This document shows, one piece after another, positions 23,396 to 32,590 of a DNA stretch of 64,000 nt. The stretch spans positions 1 through 64,000 of the forward strand of contig JOEL01000013.1 in the NCBI GenBank assembly GCA_000720995.1, written 5' to 3'. Position 1 is the first letter of the stretch; the number at the start of each line of letters is the position of its first letter. Source of the DNA: Streptomyces celluloflavus (GTDB taxonomy: Bacteria; Actinomycetota; Actinomycetes; Streptomycetales; Streptomycetaceae). The translations under genes and the position numbers were made by a program. Below the pieces are notes generated by a model, which saw only the letters and a program-made list of their open reading frames with translations, was not told the DNA's origin and did not search any database.

Positions 23396-24172
23396 CTACC
23401 GGGTGAGGGCGCGGACGACGGCCTGGTCGTGCTGGCGCAGCGGCAGGTCCTGCTTGTCCCCAGTGGCCGCCACGTAGTTGAGGAGTTCGACCGTCGCGCG
23501 TTCCGCGTCGCTCGGGTCGCTGACGATGAGCCGGTCGGCGGCGTAGGCGACGTCGGCGGCCGGGGTGGAGGGCTGCCGGTCGTGGTCGGGGCCGGTGCGG
23601 CCGACGCCCAGAACCAGGAGGTGGCGCACCCCGCTGCGGGTGTGGACGGTGATGGTGTCCTCGTGCGGCGAGTCCGGCGTGGCGATGACGAAGTGCAGGG
23701 CGTTGAGGATCGCCGCGGCGAGGGCCTCGGTAAGGACCGGCTCGGGCAGGAGGTCGTCGTCGGTGGGCTCCGCGTCCTCAAGGGTGAGCGTGTAGTTGAT
23801 GCCGGCCGCGCTGGTGAACCGCACGGTGTCGTCGCCAGGTTCGGCGTCGGCGCCCAGGATGTGGGGGCTGCCCAGCAGCGCGTCGGCGATGCGGACGACA
23901 TCATGGTCGGCGTCGAGCAGCGGGCTCTTGCCGTGGTCGATGGGCGGGTGGGCCTGGTTTGGGTGATTGCGCCTGTTTCGCAGTCGCCGGACGAACAGCA
24001 CCCCGGCCAGCATCGGTAGGGTGAACTCGCGGTGGCGGTCTCCGGTCTGCTGGTGAGGAAGGCGCGGATCCGGCCCGGCGGCCGGCCAGGGTGCCCCTGG
24101 AGGCGAGACCCTGGCGACCTCGGGTCCCGCGACGGCCACGTCGAACCATTGCGTGGCGTTGCCGACCAACAC
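23396..24172 (-). CDS. hypothetical protein, start uncertain
   Basis: The frame gives up to 258 residues from a GTG at 24172, but has no convincing ribosome site and stays open a little upstream, so the 5' end may be lost. The region from about residue 80 on looks well folded: HDVVRIADALLGSPHILGAD, then NYTLTLEDAEPTDDDL, then TITVHTRSGVRHLLVLGVG. One hydrophobic stretch (TLPMLAGVLFVRRL) occurs early. I do not recognise the family. It stops 15 bases before the degenerate gene at 23381. Confidence 0.45.
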   Translation of the reverse strand: MLVGNATQWFDVAVAGPEVARVSPPGAPWPAAGPDPRLPHQQTGDRHREFTLPMLAGVLFVRRLRNRRNHPNQAHPPIDHGKSPLLDADHDVVRIADALLGSPHILGADAEPGDDTVRFTSAAGINYTLTLEDAEPTDDDLLPEPVLTEALAAAILNALHFVIATPDSPHEDTITVHTRSGVRHLLVLGVGRTGPDHDRQPSTPAADVAYAADRLIVSDPSDAERATVELLNYVAATGDKQDLPLRQHDQAVVRALTR

Positions 24173-24417
24173 GGCATCGGCGGAAACGTCCGGCAGCGGT
24201 ATCGCCTCGGTACTACTCGGGCCGAATCCCGACAGGTCTCGGTGTCAGTTTCACCCGACGCCGAGACCAGCCCCCTGGCCGCATGCCTGTCCGCACGGCC
24301 TCCTATTCTTCGACGGACGCTGATGCCCGCTTGGTCGTGTGCCTGCCGTCCAGCGCCCGACACGACTCAACGACTCCACCGCATGGTGATGGAGTCGCTC
24401 ACCGAGGAGGAACGTTC

Positions 24418-25962
24418 ATGCACCCCCGGAAGATCGGCGCGGCCGCCGCAACAGCGGTGGCGCTCCTGGCTGCCCGCGACCTCATCCAGAAGAGGCACGC
24501 ACTGCTGCGGAACTTCCCGGTGATCGGACACGCCCGGTACCTGTTGGAGACGATCGGGCCCGAGCTGCGGCAGTACATCGTGACCTCCAACGAGGAGGAG
24601 CGCCCGTTCAGTCGTGACCAGCGCAGCTGGATCTACGCGTCGGCGAAGGAGGAGAACAACTACTTCGGGTTCGGAACCGAAGTCGACGTCGAGCACGTGC
24701 AGGGGCATGCCTACCTGAAGCAGCGCACATTCGCCGGCGCGCTGCCCGACGCGCGAGACCCGCAGGCCCCACTGCCCTCGGCCAAGGTGCTGGGCGGACC
24801 GCGCGGGCGCGCCAAGGCGTTTCGGCCGGCGAGCGTGGTGAACATCTCCGCGATGAGCTTCGGATCGCTCTCCGGTGCGGCCATCACGGCGCTCAACAAG
24901 GGGGCGGCACTGGCGGGCACGATGCACAACACGGGCGAGGGCGGCCTCTCGCCGCACCACCGGGGCGGCGGCGACCTCGTCCTCCAGATCGGTACGGCAT
25001 ATTTCGGCTGCCGCAACGAGGACGGCAGCTTCAACGTCGACAAGCTCAAGGACGTGGTCGCCGGCGCCCCGGTCAAGGCGATAGAGATCAAGCTCTCCCA
25101 GGGAGCCAAGCCGGGGCTGGGCGGAATGCTGCCGGGCGCAAAGGTGACCGAGGAGATCGCCGGGGTCCGCGGCATCCCGGTCGGCAAGGACTGCGCCTCT
25201 CCCTCGCGGCACACCGCGTTCAGCGACGTCGACTCGATGCTCGACTTCGTCGAACTGCTGGCCGCCGAGACCGGTCTGCCGGTCGGGGTCAAGAGCGCGG
25301 TGGGAGAGATGGGCTTCTGGCAGGAGCTGGCCACGCTGATGGCACGTGGCGACCGCGGTGTCGACTTCGTGACCATCGACGGTGGCGAGGGCGGCACCGG
25401 GGCGGCACCGCGGATGTTCGCCGACTCGGTGGCGCTGCCGTTCCGGATGGGCTTCTCCCGGGTCTACGGGACGTTCGCCGAACTGGGGCTGACCGACGAC
25501 CTGACCTTCATCGGCTCCGGCAAGCTCGGCCTGCCCGAGAACGCCGCGGTCGCGTTCGCGCTGGGCGCCGACATGATCAACGTGGCCCGTGAGGCGATGC
25601 TGTCGATCGGCTGCATCCAGTCGCAGAAGTGCCACACCGACAAGTGCCCCACCGGCATCGCCACCCAGAACCCGTGGCTGGCCCGCGGCCTCGACCCGGC
25701 CTCGAAGGCCACCCGGGCCGCGGTCTACCTGCGCACCCTGCGCAGGGAGCTGATCAAGGTCTCGTCGGCCGTCGGCGTCGCCCACCCCGCACTCATCACA
25801 GCCAACGACATCGAGATCATGAACGGCGACTACGAGGCCCGCACCCTGGCCGGCGTCTACGGCTACAAGGACGGCTGGGGCGAACTCGGCCCGCACCTCG
25901 CCGATGAGATCACCGCACTCCTCGCCACCAAACCAACCCCCGCCCAGAAGCCGGCCGTCTGA
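24418..25962 (+). CDS. FMN-binding glutamate synthase-like protein
   Basis: ATG 24418 follows GAGGAGG. The 514-residue product corresponds to the central and FMN domains of the glutamate synthase large subunit without the glutaminase domain. Key features are NISAMSFGSLSGAAITALNK, EGGLSPHHR, the FMN-phosphate region TIDGGEGGTGAAP and the cysteine cluster CIQSQKCHTDKCPTGIA that in GltS ligates a [3Fe-4S] centre. A hydrophobic N-terminal helix (about residues 6-20) could anchor it to the membrane. Such stand-alone proteins are annotated as FMN-binding glutamate synthase family; their reaction in Streptomyces is not established. A strong terminator follows. Confidence 0.85.
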   Translation: MHPRKIGAAAATAVALLAARDLIQKRHALLRNFPVIGHARYLLETIGPELRQYIVTSNEEERPFSRDQRSWIYASAKEENNYFGFGTEVDVEHVQGHAYLKQRTFAGALPDARDPQAPLPSAKVLGGPRGRAKAFRPASVVNISAMSFGSLSGAAITALNKGAALAGTMHNTGEGGLSPHHRGGGDLVLQIGTAYFGCRNEDGSFNVDKLKDVVAGAPVKAIEIKLSQGAKPGLGGMLPGAKVTEEIAGVRGIPVGKDCASPSRHTAFSDVDSMLDFVELLAAETGLPVGVKSAVGEMGFWQELATLMARGDRGVDFVTIDGGEGGTGAAPRMFADSVALPFRMGFSRVYGTFAELGLTDDLTFIGSGKLGLPENAAVAFALGADMINVAREAMLSIGCIQSQKCHTDKCPTGIATQNPWLARGLDPASKATRAAVYLRTLRRELIKVSSAVGVAHPALITANDIEIMNGDYEARTLAGVYGYKDGWGELGPHLADEITALLATKPTPAQKPAV

Positions 25963-25986
25963 CGCGCCGACAGCGACAAACGCCAT

Positions 25987-26011
25987 CCCCCTCGTGCGAA
26001 GCACGAGGGGG
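25987..26011 (+). terminator. 11-bp perfect terminator hairpin
   Basis: CCCCCTCGTGC-GAA-GCACGAGGGGG is a perfect stem with a three-base loop, 25 bases after the stop of the glutamate synthase-like gene. Confidence 0.8.
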
Positions 26012-26329
26012 GCACCAGCCTGTGGGCAGGCAGGACGTGATGGTATGGGCAGCAGCACACCGATGCGTCCAGGCCGGCCTGCGGCTGTTAGATTGTGCCG
26101 GGCGACGATAGTTGGCACTAATCGGGCTGTGTGACCTGAGGCTCCCAACAGCCTGGCCACGCTAGTGGCACCGTCTGGCCAAGATTCTTGACATCTGTAA
26201 TGAATTGCCACGTTTGTTGGCACCGGCGCCATAGTTCAGCGCGGCAGCGAGGCCGGCGCGCATGGGGTTGCAACGGCGACAGTCTCGTCGCTTGGCTCCT
26301 TGCCGCTTTCACGTGACCTTCGGCGATTT
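26012..26329. other. gene-free stretch with three TGGCAC repeats
   Basis: No gene is supported. The core TGGCAC occurs at about 26115, 26166 and 26216, spaced about 50 bases, in AT-richer DNA that also holds TTGACAT near 26188, a possible -35 box. The meaning is unclear. Confidence 0.35.
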
Positions 26330-26656
26330 CTACAGACCATCCAATCGCCTGGTCACTGTGTCGAGTGTCGGCCACGGAGGACCCTCGCGCAGCAAGCGCA
26401 GGAATTCCCCTCCGAATCGCCTCCCATTCGGAAACTGGTCGGCGAACGCCCGGCCCACCAACTCCTCATTGGTGCAGGGGCCGTAGACATCGGCGGTGTC
26501 GATGAGGTCGGCGCCGAGGTCGAGAGCGCGGTGGAGCACGGCGACCGAGGTGTTCTCGTCGCGGCCGGCGGGGTCGTAGGCATAGGTCATGCCCATGCAG
26601 CCGAGGCCGACGACTCCCACCGAAGCGTCTCCGGGGCCGATCCGTAGGGTGCGCAA
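26330..26656 (-). pseudogene. aldo/keto reductase, N-terminal stub
   Basis: A TTG at 26656 follows AAGGAAGG. The first 70 residues are plainly AKR: VGLGCMGMTYAYDPAGRDEN, then HRALDLGADLIDTADVYG with the catalytic Asp and Tyr, then NEELVGRAF. After that the frame diverges and stops at 108 residues, whereas AKRs need about 320. The catalytic Lys and His regions are absent, so it cannot be active. Confidence 0.75.
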
Positions 26657-26744
26657 CGCGTGTCCTTCCTTGGATGTCGGGCAGGGCGGGTCACAGGGCC
26701 GGACCGGGCTCCCGGGGCGGCGCCACGGGAGCCCGTCGGCGTGA

Positions 26745-27320
26745 TCAGGAGACGGCGCCCTCGCCCCAGGCGCGCTTGAGGATCTCGTCGACGGTCTCGT
26801 CGACCGTCTGGTGGGAGGTGTCGAGCCACAGCCCGATGCGGGGCGTGCCGTCCCGGAGCACCTTGTCCAGGTCCTTGGGCTGCCAGTCGGGTCCGTAGCC
26901 GGTCTTGGAGCGCTTCTCCTCGCGCCGGGCCACGACGTCCGGGTCGGGTGCCAGCATCACCACGGCAAGCGGACGGCTTCTGATCATCTCGGTGATCTCC
27001 AGCAAGTGCTCGCCGAGGAGGATGTCCTGGAGGACGGCCGTGAACCCGGCCTCGACGTAGGCGTCCGCCGACGCGGCGGCCAGGCGGTACCGCAGACGGA
27101 GCTGCGCGACGGCCTCCGGCGGGGCCTCAGCGGTCATGTGCACCTGACCGTTGACGACCATGCGGCGGAACGTGTCGCCGCGTACGTGCGCCGAACGGGG
27201 CAGGCGCTCGGCGAGGGCCTGCGCGACGGTGGACTTGCCTGCGGCGGAGATGCCCGAGATGACGATGACGCCGGGGTTTCCGTCGCCGGGGACGGCGGTG
27301 GGGTTGGTCCTGTCGGTCAT
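26745..27320 (-). CDS. P-loop kinase-like AAA protein
   Basis: ATG 27320 gives 191 residues; GAGGAAAT lies 9 to 10 bases upstream. Walker A is GISAAGKST at about residues 22-30. A conserved HVRGDTFRRMV follows, with the Asp-Arg pair typical of zeta-toxin and chloramphenicol phosphotransferase-like kinases, then DILLGEHL and PDPDVVARREEKRSKTGYG, an Arg/Lys-rich lid. It is a distant relative of the gene at 6702. The phosphate acceptor is unknown. Its neighbours on both sides are pseudogenes, so it may stand alone. Confidence 0.75.
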   Translation of the reverse strand: MTDRTNPTAVPGDGNPGVIVISGISAAGKSTVAQALAERLPRSAHVRGDTFRRMVVNGQVHMTAEAPPEAVAQLRLRYRLAAASADAYVEAGFTAVLQDILLGEHLLEITEMIRSRPLAVVMLAPDPDVVARREEKRSKTGYGPDWQPKDLDKVLRDGTPRIGLWLDTSHQTVDETVDEILKRAWGEGAVS

Positions 27321-27435
27321 GGACGGATGGATTTCCTCTCCTGTGCGGGGATGCGGGTGCCATTGCGGCACCCGGTCGGCTCGGAGCCTGTCGGGTGACC
27401 TTCGTCCGCCCGATCAGAGGTCACCCGACAGGCTC

Positions 27436-28065
27436 TCAGGTGCGTTCGAGGACCAGCAGGTCCATCGAGGCCGGACGTCGTGTGGAAACACCCCAGGTAC
27501 CCGGTCGGGGGTCCCGGCGCATGCGCAGACCGTGCCGTTCCGCCACCGACAGGATGTGCTCCAGCCGGTAGGCGATGGCGCACGTGGGTTCCTCCTCGGA
27601 GTGCACGTAGTAGTCACCGTGGTCGTGCGTGAACTCGAAGGCGGTCGTGCCGCGCGCGATGTTCGCGGCGACCGTGTCGTCCACCAGGTAGGCCGTGGCG
27701 AAGCACTGCCCTCCGGGCCGCAGGACCCGGGCGGACTCCGCCAGGTAGTTCTCCAGCTCGGCCGGGCGGAGATGGCTGATGGGCCCCACCAGCGCGGCGG
27801 TGTCGAAGGCCGCGCCGTCGGCAGGGAACCGGAAGTCGGCCGCGGAGAGGGTCCCTTGCGGATTGTAGATCTCCTGGCGGATGTCGACGTGGGCGAGCGG
27901 AAGTTCGGATGGCGGGGAGTGATCGTGCGGGAGCACCATTCGACGGCGTGCGGCACGATGTCGAAGCCGAGACAGGAACCTTCGGTGAGCACGTCCGTGA
28001 GCGGCACCGCGATGCGTCCGGCACCGCATCCCGCGTCCAGGACGTCGTGTCCGGGGCCCACACCG
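27436..28065 (-). pseudogene. class I SAM methyltransferase, frameshifted and 5' truncated
   Basis: One frame holds motif I (HDVLDAGCGAGRIAVPL) and motif II (SCLGFDIVPHAVEWC); the rest, with LAHVDIRQEIYN, AALVGPISHLRPAELENYL and RVLRPGGQCFATAYLV, lies in the next frame after a shift near 27895-27902. The 5' end is cut by the inverted repeat of the IS6 element at 28066. The C-terminus is complete (STRRPASMDLLVLERT). It was a small-molecule methyltransferase of about 230 residues before decay. Confidence 0.75.
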
Positions 28066-28930
28066 GGCACTGTCACGTTGACTGACCGGGTGGGATGATC
28101 TTCTGGTTGGTCATGCTGGGAGGGGTCGTCCGTGGACAGCGCACCGCCGTCGCACAAGGGGCACCGGTACCCGGTCGAGGTGATCTCCCACTGCGTGTGG
28201 CTGTACTTCCGCTTCCCGCTGTCGTTCCGCGAGGTGGAGGAGCTGATGCTCGAGCGCGGTGTCGCCGTCTCCTATGAGACGGTCCGCCGCTGGTGCGCCA
28301 AGTTCGGGCAGGCCTACGCCGGCGCGCTGCGCCGCCGGCAGCCCCGGCCCGGGGACAAGTGGCACCTGGACGAGGTCTTCCTCAAGATCAACGGAGAGCA
28401 GAAGTACCTGTGACGGGCCGTCGACCAGGACGGCAACGTGCTCGACATCCTCGTACAGAACCGGCGGGACACCGCTGCGGCCAGGCGGTTCTTCCGCCGC
28501 CTCATGAAGAAGACGTGTTCGGTACCGAGGGTGATCGTCACCGACAAGCTCCGTTCCTACGGCGCGGCCCACCGCGAGGTCATGCCCTCGGTCGAGTACC
28601 GCTCACACAAGGGCCTGAACAACCGGGCCGAGAACAGTCATCAGCCGACGAGGCAGCGTGAACGCGCGATGAAGGGCTTCCGCAGTACCGGCGGGGCCCA
28701 GCGGTTCCTGTCCGCGTTCAGTGGCATCTCACCGCACTTCCGGCCCCGCCGCCACCTGATGAGTGCCCCCGGCTACCGAGCCGAGATGACCATCCGCTTC
28801 GCGAGCCGGGACCAGGCCACCGGCGCCGCCGACCAGCCCGCCGAAGCCTGAGCACCAGCCCGAAACCCCGGCCCCCACTACACCCCGACGCACCGTCAGA
28901 GACCCACACGGCCAACAACGTGACAGCGCC
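28066..28930 (+). mobile_element. IS6-family insertion sequence, 865 bp
   Basis: The ends are GGCACTGTCACGTTG (28066-28080) and its near-complement CAACGTGACAGCGCC (28916-28930), 14 of 15 positions matched. The single transposase gene inside is of IS6 (IS26) type. No 8-bp target duplication is visible at the flanks (CCACACCG and GGGGAAAC), consistent with a deletion or recombination next to the element after insertion. It truncates a methyltransferase gene on its left. Confidence 0.8.
28132..28851 (+). pseudogene. IS6-family transposase with internal TGA
   Basis: The frame reads from GTG 28132 through a typical IS6 N-terminus (SHCVWLYFRFPLSFREVEEL and VSYETVRRWCAKFG) and the first catalytic Asp (WHLDEVFLKING). 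A TGA at 28411-28413 replaces the usual Trp after QKYL; the frame then continues RAVDQDGNVLDILVQ, the second Asp in VIVTDKLRSY, and the Glu in NRAENSHQPTRQRER. Without suppression the product is 93 residues and inactive. One base change would restore a 239-residue enzyme. Confidence 0.85.
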
Positions 28931-29017
28931 GGGGAAACCGATGATGACGAAGTCTTGTTACGTTCCCACCATGTCTCCTTGAAAGTGCCGTCACACGGGA
29001 CCGTGACAGTCGCGCGC

Positions 29018-30511
29018 ATGAACACGAGCATGCGCGTGAACCCGAAGCCAGGACGGCGGGTCGTCTCCATATTCCTGGCCCTGTCAGCCTCCGCCGCCGT
29101 CCTGGCTGCTCCCGGCGTGGCGGCGGCTCAGCAGTCGGACGGTCCCGCCGCCTCCGTACCGCCGATCCATTGGGGTGCCTGCCCCAAGGCCGAGCCGCCT
29201 TATCCCGACCCCAGCCCGAGGGCGCAGTGCGCGACGGTCGAGGTGCCGCTGGACTGGGCGAAGCCGAACGGGCCGAAGACCGGCATCTTCGTCGCGCGGT
29301 ACCGGGCCACCGACCCCGCGGGACGGATCGGGGTCCTGATGTCGAACCCCGGCGGCCCCGGCACGCCCGGGGCCGACGACGCGCTGTACGCGGACGACCC
29401 CGTCAGCGGCTACTCCCCCGCCATGCTCCAGCGCTTCGACGTGATCGGCTTCGACCCGCGCGGCATCGGTCGCAGCCGAAACGCCGATTGCGACGAGGCG
29501 ATCACCGGCCAGATCCCGTCCCGCCCCCGCGACGCGGCCGAGTTCGAGCGCCTGCGTACTTTGAACGGCAGGTTGGCGGCCAGCTGTCTGGAGCGGACGG
29601 GCCCGCTCGCCGCCCACATGGACGGCGAGAGCGTGGCCCGCGACATGGACGCGATCCGCGCCGCCCTCGGCGAACGCCGGATCAGCTTCCTCGGTCACTC
29701 CTACGGCACCTTCCTCGGCGAACGCTATGCCCGCCTCTTTCCCAGCAGGCTCCGCGCACTGGCCCTCGACAGCGCGATGGACCCGGACCGGCCGAACGCC
29801 GAGCGGTACCTCACCGACGGCAGTGTCACCATCGACGACACCCTGAAACGGCTCGCGGCCTGGTGCGAGAAGGACACAGCCTGCGCACTCAACGGCAAGG
29901 ACCTGACGGCCGTCACCGACACGCTGTTCGCCCGCGCCGACGCGGGCACACTCCGCGAGCCCGGCCCGAACGGACCGACACGGACAGCGGTCGACGCCGA
30001 CAGGCTTGCCGACTTCCTCACCTTCGCTCTCGGCAAGGGAAGCCCGGAGGAAACAGCACGGCAACTGGCCGCCCTGTACACAGGAAAGGGCGAGGTCCGC
30101 TGGTCCCCCACCGGCACGGAACTCGCCTCGCGGCTCGTGCTGTGCCAGGACTACGACTTCCGGATCCGCGACTACGCCGAGTACCGGGCCATCCGGGAGA
30201 GAGTCGCGAAGGCCGCCCCGCACGTTCGCTACAACGCCCAGGCACTGGACATCGTCCTCGGCTGCCAGGGCTGGAGCATGCCGCCGAAGCCCCAGCCCGC
30301 CCGGGGAAGGGGCAACCTACCGCCCGTGCTTGTGGTCAACGCCGCCCATGATCTGGCGACCCCCCTGCCGGGTGCGCGACGCATGGCGCGCTCCTTCCCC
30401 GAGGCGTCCCTGTTCACGATGGACGTCGTGGGCCACTGGCTTTACCGCAGGGGCGGAACGGAAGAGGCGATGTGGGTCATCGACACCTACCTCACCCGAC
30501 CCCAGGGCTGA
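29018..30511 (+). CDS. secreted S33-type alpha/beta hydrolase (tripeptidyl aminopeptidase-like)
   Basis: The product has about 497 residues from ATG 29018 (29030 is an alternative). A signal peptide spans about residues 1-37 (hydrophobic VVSIFLALSASAAVLAAPG, then AAA). The domain shows VLMSNPGGPGTPG (oxyanion loop), FDVIGFDPRGIGRS, the nucleophile elbow GHSYGT and late VVNAAHDLATPLPGARRMA with the Asp, then VGHWLYR with the His. This is the pattern of Streptomyces SlpD/SlpE and tripeptidyl aminopeptidases, which trim N-terminal peptides outside the cell. It begins 88 bases after the IS6 end. Confidence 0.85.
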   Translation: MNTSMRVNPKPGRRVVSIFLALSASAAVLAAPGVAAAQQSDGPAASVPPIHWGACPKAEPPYPDPSPRAQCATVEVPLDWAKPNGPKTGIFVARYRATDPAGRIGVLMSNPGGPGTPGADDALYADDPVSGYSPAMLQRFDVIGFDPRGIGRSRNADCDEAITGQIPSRPRDAAEFERLRTLNGRLAASCLERTGPLAAHMDGESVARDMDAIRAALGERRISFLGHSYGTFLGERYARLFPSRLRALALDSAMDPDRPNAERYLTDGSVTIDDTLKRLAAWCEKDTACALNGKDLTAVTDTLFARADAGTLREPGPNGPTRTAVDADRLADFLTFALGKGSPEETARQLAALYTGKGEVRWSPTGTELASRLVLCQDYDFRIRDYAEYRAIRERVAKAAPHVRYNAQALDIVLGCQGWSMPPKPQPARGRGNLPPVLVVNAAHDLATPLPGARRMARSFPEASLFTMDVVGHWLYRRGGTEEAMWVIDTYLTRPQG

Positions 30512-30700
30512 CCGCCAGGGCGCGGCGGCTCCGGCCGGGCCGCGGCCAGGCACGGCGGGTTGGCCGGGCTCATCCGGTAGTGGACGCCCTTGCCGGGCGC
30601 GAAGTCCCCGTCACCGGTGACGGCTGTCTCCGGATTGACCACCCACACGTCCGGCGCGGCGTCATCCAGGATTCGCCGAGGCCGTCGAGCTGGACAGGGG
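30487..30700 (-). pseudogene. possible CapA-family fragment
   Basis: A minus-strand frame reads DVWVVNPETAVTGDGD and then KGVHYRMSPANPPCLAAA, which resembles the conserved middle of CapA/PgsA-type polyglutamate synthesis proteins (VVNLETAVT..., YRMSPANL...). Nothing of the family is seen on either side, so at most 60 residues of a protein of about 350 survive. Confidence 0.4.
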
Positions 30701-30770
30701 ACGTCGCCGAGCCGGGCGAGGAGAAGGAGGAGAAGGACTAGCGCCTTCGAGCGGGGGCGTCGCGGCTCCC

Positions 30771-30824
30771 TTGGCTCAGCGCAAGGCTCGCGAGGGCTCT
30801 GTGACGGTCCCCAGGGCCCACGTA
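30771..30824 (+). pseudogene. helicase-associated (HA) domain scrap 1
   Basis: The frame leading into the recombinase reads QRKAREGSVTVPRAHV, the core of an HA repeat. It shares the run GTCCCCAGGGCCCACGTAG with the second scrap at about 41720. It ends exactly where the 99-bp direct repeat starts (30825), so the repeat-bounded element probably inserted into an HA-domain helicase gene. Confidence 0.45.
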
Positions 30825-30923
30825 GTACCGGTCTGCATGAAGATGACACTGACTTTCGTCACTCGTGTCATAAGTAATCGGCGGAGGATGTCAGCGGCTT
30901 GTCCCTGTTCAAGCCGGGTTCTC
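30825..30923 (+). repeat. 99-bp direct repeat, left copy
   Basis: Identical over 99 bases to 33055-33153 and, over its last 66 bases, to 9567-9632 with one difference. It contains the first possible start codons of the recombinase gene (ATG 30837 and 30888). Together with the right copy it brackets 2.1 kb. Confidence 0.9.
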
Positions 30924-32060
30924 GCGGCCGCCGACCTGGTCGCCGACTTCATCACCTACATGCGCGGCCGCGGATGGAACACCGACTCCTTCAGCGGCAG
31001 CGTCCGCACCCCGCGCATCGTCACTGGACACCTCGGCGCCGAGGTCCCCATCCAGGAGACGGACATCCGGGCCCTGGCCTCCATGCGCACCACCCTCCAC
31101 GGCCCCCGCGTCGTCAACTACCTCCGCCTGCGCGGCCTGCTCGAAGCCCAACAGCCCAGCGATCCCTGCATCGCACGCGCCCGGCAACACGCCTCCACGG
31201 TCAGCCACCCGGCCTTCGCCGCCGCGCTGCACGCGTTCATCGACGTGCTCCTCGGTCAGGGCAGCTCGTCCAGCCGGCCCCGCAGCCCCAAGACGGTCGA
31301 GAACTACGTGGTCGCCGTCCTGCCCACTCTCGAAGCATGGACGGCTGACGGCCTCACCGACCCCCGCCAGATCACCAAGAAACACATCGAGGCTGCCCTC
31401 GACCCGCTCACCGGAGACCAGGCCCGCCGCCTGCACACCTCACTGCGCTCCCTGTTCAGGGCCCTCAAACGCGAACGCCTCATCTTCCGCGACCCCGCCC
31501 GCGGCGTCTCCCTCACCGTCAGCCGGCCTTTGCCCGCCGCGCTGCCCTCCGACCGCCTCGCCGGACTCCTCGACAAAGTCGACGACCCCTGCGACCGGCT
31601 CATGGCCGCCCTCGTCGCCGTCTACGCCCTCCTCCCCGGACAACTCGTCCGCCTCCTGCGGACCGACCTCGACCGGAGCAAGGGCCGCCTGCAATTGCGA
31701 CGGCCAGGGCGCATGGACCACCTCGTCTACCTCGATGCCTTCACCCTGCGACTCGCCACGGCATGGGAACTGCAACGCCACCGGCGCTGGCCCGACAGCT
31801 CCAACCCCCACTTCTTCGTCACCCGCAACACCGCTGTCGACGACTCCGGCCCGCCCATCAGCGCTGGCGTGGTCCAGAAGACCTTCGAACGGCTCGGCTT
31901 GCGGGCCGGCGCCCTGCGCATGGACCGGATCTACGACGAAGCCCGACACAGCGCTGACCCCGTCCGCCTCATGGAGCTCTTCGGCCTTTCCCACCTCGCC
32001 GCCACCCGCTACGTCCTGTCCGCACACCCGGAGAAGAAGAACGGCCCCATCGCCCCGTAG
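30837..32060 (+). CDS. tyrosine recombinase-like integrase, divergent
   Basis: The product has 407 residues from ATG 30837 or 390 from ATG 30888; both lie inside the direct repeat. An N-terminal SAM-like core-binding region (SSRPRSPKTVENYVVAVLPT) precedes the catalytic domain. The end DEARHSADPVRLMELFGLSH followed by LAATRYVLSAH fits the HxxR/LGH...Y boxes, with the Tyr in ATRYV and the His in GLSH. The first catalytic Arg, expected near ALLPGQLVRLLRTDLDR, is not in its normal place, so strand-exchange activity is uncertain. It reads into the element bounded by the 99-bp repeats. Confidence 0.7.
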   Translation: MKMTLTFVTRVISNRRRMSAACPCSSRVLAAADLVADFITYMRGRGWNTDSFSGSVRTPRIVTGHLGAEVPIQETDIRALASMRTTLHGPRVVNYLRLRGLLEAQQPSDPCIARARQHASTVSHPAFAAALHAFIDVLLGQGSSSSRPRSPKTVENYVVAVLPTLEAWTADGLTDPRQITKKHIEAALDPLTGDQARRLHTSLRSLFRALKRERLIFRDPARGVSLTVSRPLPAALPSDRLAGLLDKVDDPCDRLMAALVAVYALLPGQLVRLLRTDLDRSKGRLQLRRPGRMDHLVYLDAFTLRLATAWELQRHRRWPDSSNPHFFVTRNTAVDDSGPPISAGVVQKTFERLGLRAGALRMDRIYDEARHSADPVRLMELFGLSHLAATRYVLSAHPEKKNGPIAP

Positions 32061-32232
32061 AGCTACGACCTTGGGGACCGACAGGGCAGCGAGGCGGCGG
32101 ACCGTGAGCGTGAGCAGCAGCCACTACGTCGAGTGGCACCTGCCTGGCTATGGCCCGATCCTGGAGCTGGGCGTGGCGCCCGCGTGGCTCCAGGTCAGCG
32201 AGCAGATTCCGACCACAGGACGGAGAACGATC

Positions 32233-32547
32233 ATGGCCAACGTCACATGCTTTTCGGTCCACCCAGAACAACAGTCCATCCCGCCCGACGGGACGGTCTT
32301 TTTCACGGTAGGCCCGGATGATCGTCTCGGCGGCGCCGCGATCACGGCCACTGTCCAGGCAGGCTCAAGCTCGGGAAGGACCGTGTTTGCCGAGGTGATA
32401 CAGATGGCCACGCGGAGTCAGATCGACTTTCCTGGACCTGCGACGAGCCACTTCCTCGACATCGTCGTTAGGAACAACGGTCACGTCAGCGACGGCGCCG
32501 CGACCATCGACTTCTACGACGTTTTCATCACCTCTATCACTCCGTAG
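32233..32547 (+). CDS. small beta-rich hypothetical protein
   Basis: ATG 32233 follows GGACGGAG by about 8 bases, giving 104 residues. The product is mostly predicted strands (CFSVHPEQQSIPPDGTVFFT, AAITATVQAGSSSGRTVFAE, THFLDIVV-like SHFLDIVVRN) with no signal or membrane segment. A longer frame from GTG 32104 is possible. It is the only other gene inside the repeat-bounded element, followed by a strong terminator. The family is unknown; a cargo gene role is inference. Confidence 0.55.
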   Translation: MANVTCFSVHPEQQSIPPDGTVFFTVGPDDRLGGAAITATVQAGSSSGRTVFAEVIQMATRSQIDFPGPATSHFLDIVVRNNGHVSDGAATIDFYDVFITSITP

Positions 32548-32590
32548 CTCGCTCCGGCGGTGGTTTCAGATAGTGCTGCGAGGGGAGTGT

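Noticed and set aside
24367..26232. Minus-strand open frame opposite the glutamate synthase-like gene
   Set aside because: Shadow frame; the plus strand has a conserved FMN-binding protein with a ribosome site and terminator.
28058..28938. Target-site duplication around the IS6 element
   Set aside because: The 8-base flanks CCACACCG and GGGGAAAC do not match.
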